Origin: Amycolatopsis thermoflava N1165
GTDB taxonomy: Bacteria; Actinomycetota; Actinomycetes; Mycobacteriales; Pseudonocardiaceae
Length of the DNA: 64,000 nt
Assembly (NCBI RefSeq): GCF_000473265.1
Contig: NZ_KI421511.1
Span: forward strand, 5,748,360 to 5,812,359
Reading direction: 5' to 3'
Positions 59,026 to 64,000 of the stretch are shown piece by piece; position 1 is the first letter of the stretch, and the number at the start of each line of letters is the position of its first letter. The notes below the pieces were generated by a model. It had not been told where the DNA came from. It was given only the letters and a program-made list of their open reading frames with translations, and ran no database searches. Made by a program: the position numbers and the translations under genes.

Positions 59026-59786
59026 CGTCCTCCCTGCAGCCTGGCCAGTTCCGCACGCAGGTTCGGGGCCGCCGCGACGAGCTCCCTCGTGTAGGGATGT
59101 CGCGGATCGCCGTAGACCTGTTCCACCGCGCCCAGCTCGACGAGCTCCCCGGAGCGCATCACGGCGACCGTGTCGCAGACCCGGCGTACCACGGCGAGGT
59201 CGTGCGAAACGAACACCAGCGTCAGCTCGAAGCGTTCGGTCAGCTCGGCGAGGAGGTCGAGGATCTGTTTGCGCACCGACACGTCCAGCGCGCTGACCGG
59301 CTCGTCCGCGATCAGCACCCGCGGGTGCGGCGCGAGCGCGCGGGCGATCGAGATCCGCTGCCGCTGCCCGCCGGAGAACTGGTGCGGGTAGCGGCTCGCC
59401 GCGTCCGGGGGCAGCCCGACCGCGGTCAGCAGCTCCGCGACGCGGTCCGGATCGCGGCGGCCCAGTGGCTCGGAAATGATGTCCCGCACGCGCATCCGCG
59501 GATCCAGCGAGCCCATCGGGTCCTGGAACACCACCTGCACCGCGCGGCGCAGGAACCCCAGCTTCCGCTCGGGCAGGCCGTCGATCCGCCTGCCGTCGAA
59601 GGAGACCTCGCCGGAGGTGGGCCGGTCCAGCCCGGCCAGCAGGCGCACCAGGGTGGACTTGCCGGAGCCGGATTCGCCGACGATGCCGAAGCGCTGCCCG
59701 GCCGCGACGGTGAACGACACCCCGCGCAGCGCGTGCACCTCGCGTGGCCGCCGGTAGTGGCGGTGGACGTCCCGCAGTTCGATCAC
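59022..59786 (-). CDS. Dipeptide/nickel-type ABC ATPase (DppF-like)
   Basis: A 254-residue ATPase with Walker A GESGSGKST, signature FSGGQRQR, Walker B VLIADEPVSALD and HDLAVVRRVCD. The C-terminal YGDPRHPYTRELV segment is the hallmark of the Opp/Dpp ATPase subfamily. GTG 59786 is chosen because it overlaps the preceding ATPase stop (GTGA) and starts the ATPase fold; a longer reading would add a charged leader. Powers the importer together with the other ATPase. Confidence 0.93.
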   Translation of the reverse strand: MIELRDVHRHYRRPREVHALRGVSFTVAAGQRFGIVGESGSGKSTLVRLLAGLDRPTSGEVSFDGRRIDGLPERKLGFLRRAVQVVFQDPMGSLDPRMRVRDIISEPLGRRDPDRVAELLTAVGLPPDAASRYPHQFSGGQRQRISIARALAPHPRVLIADEPVSALDVSVRKQILDLLAELTERFELTLVFVSHDLAVVRRVCDTVAVMRSGELVELGAVEQVYGDPRHPYTRELVAAAPNLRAELARLQGGR

Positions 59787-60553
59787 GCCGCCTCCAGGTC
59801 CGACGCGGCCAACAGCTTCTTCGTGTAGTCGTGCCGCGGCCGGGTGAGGACGTCCGAAGTGGACCCTTCCTCGACGATCCGGCCCTCGAACATGACCAGC
59901 ACCCGCGTGCACACCCGCGCCACCACCGCGAGATCGTGCGTGATGAACAGCAGCGCCGTCTCCCGTTCGGCGACCCCGGTCAGGATCAGGTCGAGAACCT
60001 GCGCCTGCACCGTAACGTCGAGCGCCGTGGTCGGTTCGTCGCAGATCAGCAGCGCCGGGTCGTTGGCCAGGGCGATCGCCAGCACCACCCGCTGCCGCTG
60101 GCCGCCGGAGAGCTGGTGCGGGTAGGCGCGGGCGAGCTGCTCCGGATCGGGCAGCTTCACCGCGTCCAGCAACGCCACCGCGGCCTCGTGGGCCGCCCGC
60201 CGGGACTTGCGGGTGTGCAGCCGGATCGCCTCGGCGACCTGGCGGCCGACGCGCATCAGCGGGTTCAGCGCGGTCATCGGCTCCTGGAACACCATCGCCA
60301 GGTCCCGCCCCCGCCGCCGCGACAGCTCGCGCTCGGGCGCGCCCAGCAGCTCGGTGCCGGTCAGCTTCGCCGAACCGCTCGCCCGCAACCCCTCCGGCAG
60401 CAGGCCCATCACCGCGGACGCGGTCAGCGACTTGCCGGACCCGGACTCGCCGATCAGCCCGACCCGCTCACCGGCGCCCACCGCGAACGACACCTCGCGC
60501 ACCAGCGCATGCGCACCAGCGTGCACGGACAGTTCCGAAACTTCGAGGGTCAT
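59783..60553 (-). CDS. Dipeptide-type ABC ATPase (DppD-like)
   Basis: A 256-residue ATPase: Walker A GESGSGKSL, AMVFQEPMTALNPLMRVG, signature LSGGQRQR, Walker B LLICDEPTTALDVTVQ and the TRPRHDYTKKLL tail. It is the partner of the DppF-like subunit and overlaps the permease gene by 4 nt. Provides energy for uptake of the unknown solute, likely a peptide- or amide-type molecule by family. Confidence 0.93.
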   Translation of the reverse strand: MTLEVSELSVHAGAHALVREVSFAVGAGERVGLIGESGSGKSLTASAVMGLLPEGLRASGSAKLTGTELLGAPERELSRRRGRDLAMVFQEPMTALNPLMRVGRQVAEAIRLHTRKSRRAAHEAAVALLDAVKLPDPEQLARAYPHQLSGGQRQRVVLAIALANDPALLICDEPTTALDVTVQAQVLDLILTGVAERETALLFITHDLAVVARVCTRVLVMFEGRIVEEGSTSDVLTRPRHDYTKKLLAASDLEAA

Positions 60554-61368
60554 CGCCGCTCCAGCCGCGGGTCGAGGCGGTCACGCAGACCGTCGCCGAG
60601 CAGGTTGAACCCGAGCACCGCGATCGCGATCGCCAGACCCGGCACCAGCGCGAGCCGCGGCTGCACCGTCAGCAGTTCCTGGGACTCCTGCAGCATGCGC
60701 CCCCAGGACGGCGTCGGCGGCCGGGTGCCGAACCCGAGGAACGACAGCGCCGCCTCGGCCAGCACCGCGATGCCGAACGACACCGAGCACTGCACGATCA
60801 CCAGCCCGCCGATGTTCGGCAGCACGTGCCGCCGCGCGATGAAGAACCGCGACCGGCCTGCCGAGCGCGCCGCGAGCACGTACTCGGTGCTCATCACCTG
60901 CAACGTGCCGGAGCGGGCCACCCGCGCGAACGACGGGATGGTCGCGACGCCGATCGCGATCATCGCGGTGACCGTGCTGGCGCCGTAGACGGCGCCGAGC
61001 ATGATCGCGAGCAGCAGCGCCGGGAACGCGAGCACGAGGTCGTTGACCCGCATGACGAATTCGCCGAGCCACCGCATCGACATCCCGGCCAGGATGCCCA
61101 GCGGCGTGCCGACCAGCGCGGCGACGCCGACCGCGATCACGCCGACGTACAGCGTGGTGCGCGCGCCGACGAGGATCTGGCTGAACACGTCCCGGCCGAA
61201 CTTGTCGGTGCCGAACCAGTGCTCGGCGCTCGGCCCGAGCAGCCGGGCGGTCGATTCGACCTTCAGCGGATCGTGCGGCGTCCACACGAACGACACCAGC
61301 GCCGCCAGCACCACGAGCCCGACCAGTACCGCGCCGGCGATCAACGCCGGCGATGTCCGCCCCTTCAC
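60550..61368 (-). CDS. Dipeptide-type ABC permease (DppC-like)
   Basis: A 272-residue permease with six TM helices. It starts VKGRTSPALIAGAVLVGLVV and has the periplasmic TARLLGPSAEHWFGTDKFGRDVFSQILVGART region characteristic of DppC/OppC (read in two parts: TARLLGPSAEHWFGTDKFGR and DVFSQILVGART). The coupling loop is EYVLAARSAGRSRFFIARRH. GTG 61368 overlaps the partner permease stop. Co-translated with its partner. Confidence 0.92.
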   Translation of the reverse strand: MKGRTSPALIAGAVLVGLVVLAALVSFVWTPHDPLKVESTARLLGPSAEHWFGTDKFGRDVFSQILVGARTTLYVGVIAVGVAALVGTPLGILAGMSMRWLGEFVMRVNDLVLAFPALLLAIMLGAVYGASTVTAMIAIGVATIPSFARVARSGTLQVMSTEYVLAARSAGRSRFFIARRHVLPNIGGLVIVQCSVSFGIAVLAEAALSFLGFGTRPPTPSWGRMLQESQELLTVQPRLALVPGLAIAIAVLGFNLLGDGLRDRLDPRLERR

Positions 61369-62312
61369 CGCGCCGTCCTCAGCCGGGGGTCGATCACCAC
61401 GTACAGCAGATCGACCACGAAGTTGACCACCAGCACCGCGACCACCAGCACGAGCACGATGCCCTGCACCGCCAGCAGGTCGCGCGCGGACACCGAGTCC
61501 AGCAGCATGCTGCCCAGACCGGGCAGCACGAACACCCGCTCCACCACGACCGCGCCGACCAGCAGTGTGGTCAGCTGGAGCCCGAGCACGGTCACCACCG
61601 GGACGGCGGCGTTGCGCATGCCGTGCCGCATCAACGCCGGGTACGGGCGCAGGCCTTTCGCCCGGGCGGTACGCAGGTAGTCCTGGCCGAGCGTGTCCAG
61701 CACGGCCGAGCGCACGTACCGGGTGAGCACTGCGCCCTGCACGAGACCGAGCGACAGGGCGGGCAGGATCAGGCCGCGCAGGAACTCGCCGGCGTCCTGG
61801 TTCGGTGGCGTCCACCCGCCGGACGGCAGCCACCGCAGCTGCACCGCGAACACCTGCACCAGCAGGATCCCGGCAAGGAACGCCGGCACCGCGACACCGA
61901 GCTGCGACAGGCCGGAGATGGCCGTGCCGCCGAAGCGCCGGTGCCACACCGCGGCCAGCGCGCCGAACGGCACCGCGAGCACGACCGCGACCAGCATCCC
62001 CGCGCCCACCAGCCACAACGTCACGCCCAGCCGGTCGACCAGCTGCGGCCCGATCGCCTCGCCGGTGACGTAGGAGCGGCCGAAATCGCCCTGCAGCACC
62101 CCGCCCATCCAGCTCAGGTACTGCTCGACCAGCGGCCGGTCGAGCCCGAAGTCGGCGCGGGTGCGGGCGAGCAGCTCCGGGGTGGCGTTGATGCCGAGCG
62201 CGACCTGCGCCGGATCGCCGGGCAGCACCGCCATGAACGCGAACACCACGATGGAGGCGACCAGCACGCTGACCACCAGGATCGCCACACGGCGCAGGAT
62301 CGCTAGCGCCAT
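61365..62312 (-). CDS. Dipeptide-type ABC permease (DppB-like)
   Basis: A 315-residue permease with six TM helices. The N-terminus ILRRVAILVVSVLVASIVVF and LPGDPAQVALG, and the loop QDYLRTARAKGLRPYPALMR, match DppB/OppB. ATG 62312 overlaps the binding-protein stop by one base (TGATG). Forms the translocation channel with the DppC-like subunit. Confidence 0.92.
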   Translation of the reverse strand: MALAILRRVAILVVSVLVASIVVFAFMAVLPGDPAQVALGINATPELLARTRADFGLDRPLVEQYLSWMGGVLQGDFGRSYVTGEAIGPQLVDRLGVTLWLVGAGMLVAVVLAVPFGALAAVWHRRFGGTAISGLSQLGVAVPAFLAGILLVQVFAVQLRWLPSGGWTPPNQDAGEFLRGLILPALSLGLVQGAVLTRYVRSAVLDTLGQDYLRTARAKGLRPYPALMRHGMRNAAVPVVTVLGLQLTTLLVGAVVVERVFVLPGLGSMLLDSVSARDLLAVQGIVLVLVVAVLVVNFVVDLLYVVIDPRLRTAR

Positions 62313-63799
62313 CAGCCCAGCCCCGTCAGGTCGAAGGACTCGCTGACCTGGTTTGCGGCGAGCCCGGTCACCTTCTTCTTCGCCACCACGACGTTCGGGT
62401 ACAGGAACAGCCAGTCGGCCGCCGCGTCCGCGGTGATGGTCCGGGCGGCCTCGCGCATGTTCGCGACCTGCTGCTCCGGCGTGCCCGCGTCCGCATCCGA
62501 GATGAGCTGCTTGACCCGCGGGTTGTCGTAGCCCCAGTAGTACTTGGGGTTGCCGAAGGTCGTGATGTCGCGGGCTTCGACGTGCTGGACGATCGAGGCG
62601 TCGAAGTCGTGGTCGGTGAAGACCTGCTTGAGCCACACGGCCGGGAAGTCCAGCGGCTCGATCGTGACGCGCACGCCGATGTCGGCCAGATCGGAGGCGA
62701 CGACTTGCGCGGCGGCCGTCGCGTACGGCAGGTTCGCGACACGCAGCCGGATCGACAGGTTCGTCTGCCCCGCCTCGGCCAGCAGCGTCTTCGCCTGCAC
62801 CGGGTCGTGCGGGTAGTAGCCGGCGAGGTCCTCGTACCAGGGATCGGTGGGCGGGACCATGCTGCCGAGCACCGTGCCGCGACCCGCCCACGCGGTGTCC
62901 AGCAAGGCCTTCCGGTCTATGGCCAGGGTGAGGGCGCGGCGGACGCGCACGTCGTTGAACGGGGCTTTCGCGCCGTTGAAGGAGAGCACGACCTCGCCGT
63001 TCGTGGTGCCCTGCAGGACGGTGAACCGGTTGTCGTTCTCGAACTGCGGGATCGAGTCCGGCGCGGTGATCTGCGCGATGACGTCGATGCCGTTGCTGAG
63101 CAGCGCGTTGTTCAACGCCGTCGGATCCTTGATGTACTTGAGGATCACGGTCCGGTAGACCGGTTTCCGGCCCCAGTAGGCCGGGTTGGCGGCCAGCACG
63201 ATCGAGTCTCCGCGCCGCCGGGACTGCACCTCGTACGGCCCGGTGCCGACGGGCTTGCCCGCCAGGTCGGCGACCCCGGTGGGGCTGAAAATCGCGCCGA
63301 CGCGGCCGGTCATGTCGAACAGCCAGCCGTTGCTGGGTTTCTTCAGCACCACGCGGGCGTGCAGCGGGTCGACCACCTCAACGTGGTCCACGACGTCCAT
63401 CTTGGACTTGATGGAGATCGTCCAGTCGGTCTTGACGCGGTCGATGGAGAACTTCACGTCCTCGGCGGTGAACGGCGCGCCGTTGCTGAACGTCACGCCG
63501 GGCTGGAGCTGGAAGTCGTAGGTCCGCCTGTCCTCGCTCACCGTCCAGGACCGGGCGAGCAACGGCACGATCTTGCCGCTGCCGTCGAGCTTCACCAGGC
63601 CCTCGTAGACGTTGTAGAGCAGGGCCTGCGGGATGGCCGTGCCGTCGGTGCGGGTGAAGTCGAAGTTCGCCGGCTCGGCGGTGAACCCGACGGCGAGCGT
63701 GTCCGGGCCGGAGCTGACCGAGGCCGTGGATCCGGCGGAGCAGGCCGAGACCACCAGCAGGAGCGCCAGCGCCGCGGAAATTCGGACTTTCATCCTCAC
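62312..63799 (-). CDS. Extracellular solute-binding lipoprotein, family 5
   Basis: A 495-residue lipoprotein. The signal ends in VVSAC (Cys20 counted from GTG 63799); ATG 63793 is an alternative start. Family-5 motifs include LLYNVYEGLVKLDGSGKIVP, LARSWTVSEDRRTYDFQLQP, GVTFSNGAPFTAEDVKFSID, and PVGTGPYEVQS. The late part has RRALTLAIDRKALLDTAWAG. The first gene of an operon with two permeases, two ATPases, ALDH, SDR and amidase. The ligand is unknown; family members bind peptides, nickel or glycosides. Confidence 0.94.
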   Translation of the reverse strand: MRMKVRISAALALLLVVSACSAGSTASVSSGPDTLAVGFTAEPANFDFTRTDGTAIPQALLYNVYEGLVKLDGSGKIVPLLARSWTVSEDRRTYDFQLQPGVTFSNGAPFTAEDVKFSIDRVKTDWTISIKSKMDVVDHVEVVDPLHARVVLKKPSNGWLFDMTGRVGAIFSPTGVADLAGKPVGTGPYEVQSRRRGDSIVLAANPAYWGRKPVYRTVILKYIKDPTALNNALLSNGIDVIAQITAPDSIPQFENDNRFTVLQGTTNGEVVLSFNGAKAPFNDVRVRRALTLAIDRKALLDTAWAGRGTVLGSMVPPTDPWYEDLAGYYPHDPVQAKTLLAEAGQTNLSIRLRVANLPYATAAAQVVASDLADIGVRVTIEPLDFPAVWLKQVFTDHDFDASIVQHVEARDITTFGNPKYYWGYDNPRVKQLISDADAGTPEQQVANMREAARTITADAAADWLFLYPNVVVAKKKVTGLAANQVSESFDLTGLG

Positions 63800-63813
63800 C
63801 CCGAGTCAGTATG

Positions 63814-63826
63814 CTGGTCCGACCAG
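63814..63826. promoter_or_regulatory. FadR/GntR-type operator between regulator and importer operon
   Basis: CTGGTC-C-GACCAG (63814-63826), a perfect palindrome that contains TGGTCCGACCA, matching the general TNGTCNNACNA pattern of FadR-branch GntR regulators. It lies between the importer start (63799) and the regulator start, where the CATACT-like box of the importer promoter also falls. Confidence 0.78.
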
Positions 63827-63850
63827 TAGCCTAGGTTTGCACCACACGGG

Positions 63851-64000
63851 GTGAAGGTCAAGACGACGATGGAGTTCGAGCCGGTCAGCCCGGTCCGCGC
63901 CTACGAGCGGATCGTGGAACAGATCGAGCAGGCCGTGCTCACCGGCCGGCTCCGGCCGGGCGAGCGGCTGCCCGGGGAACGCGAGCTGATGGCCCAGTTC
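63851..64000 (+). CDS. GntR/FadR-type regulator, cut by window end
   Basis: Only the first 50 residues are present. The readable part starts with a short tail then VRAYERIVEQIEQAVLTGRL and RPGERLPGERELMAQF, the classic GntR winged-helix start (first helix, then the LPGERELMA recognition lead-in). GTG 63851 is used; an in-frame ATG at 63869 is possible. Divergent from the importer operon with a fitting palindrome between them, so it is the probable local repressor. The ligand domain lies outside the window; the FadR subtype rests on operator type and family pattern. Confidence 0.85.
   Translation, partial: MKVKTTMEFEPVSPVRAYERIVEQIEQAVLTGRLRPGERLPGERELMAQF

Overview
The window is a high-GC, gene-dense actinobacterial chromosome segment. 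Tandem DUF3558 lipoproteins beside a PE/WXG-like protein, a type VII-style RHS toxin, TPR-type XRE regulators, many GTG starts and 4-nt ATGA/GTGA overlaps suggest a Pseudonocardiaceae member, most likely Amycolatopsis-like. This placement is inferred from gene content only. No rRNA, tRNA, CRISPR array or intact insertion sequence was seen.

Layout. 1-6.3 kb: envelope and secretion genes (PE-like protein, two DUF3558 lipoproteins, two paralogous SHOCT-like/Pro-Gln-rich/single-TM proteins, a GT-C membrane glycosyltransferase). 6.3-12.6 kb: a translationally coupled glycan block (tripartite methyltransferase, GT4 glycosyltransferase, coiled-coil protein, two-domain glycosyltransferase). 12.6-14.5 kb: a 36-residue membrane microprotein and a NarL-type two-component system. 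14.6-20.2 kb: an RHS polymorphic toxin with an overlapping S1/OB-like putative immunity gene, and an XRE regulator divergent from a drug-efflux MFS gene. 21.8-27.3 kb: ECF sigma factor with VOC protein, UDP-glucose dehydrogenase, an SDR, and a divergent erythromycin-esterase / double-HTH MerR pair. 27.6-33.4 kb: TM0106-type nuclease, DUF6474 protein, glycine-betaine type ABC importer. 33.6-36.5 kb: copper cluster (membrane protein, YcnI, CopC, a 26-codon bridging microORF, CopD). 36.7-40.0 kb: phosphotransferase, XRE-TPR regulator, two small conserved-looking proteins. 40.3-45.2 kb: MFS/beta-glucosidase operon with TetR, and an epimerase/TetR pair with two palindromic operators. 45.2-49.3 kb: PLP deaminase/aldolase opposite a sugar-lactone oxidase, a NAD(P)-binding protein, a frameshifted small ORF, an unknown protein. 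49.6-53.4 kb: Ser/Thr kinase and tandem malyl-CoA lyase-type genes. 53.4-53.6 kb: a 124-bp near-palindrome. 53.7-64 kb: an unknown 571-residue protein, then a tightly coupled catabolic operon (peptide-type ABC importer, aldehyde dehydrogenase, SDR, amidase) divergent from a GntR/FadR-type regulator cut by the window end.

How they fit together. Several units are self-contained switch modules: a regulator facing its probable target over short DNA that carries palindromes (XRE/MFS, MerR/esterase, TetR/epimerase, TetR/glucosidase, GntR/importer). Some promoters put a TANNNT-type -10 box only 6-9 nt before the start codon, implying leaderless mRNAs. Convergent pairs are packed so tightly that two of them share a CTAG tetranucleotide as the stop codon on both strands.

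The items most worth follow-up are the RHS toxin with its S1-like partner, the microORF between copC and copD, the 124-bp palindrome, and the twice-frameshifted ORF at 47.8-48.0 kb.
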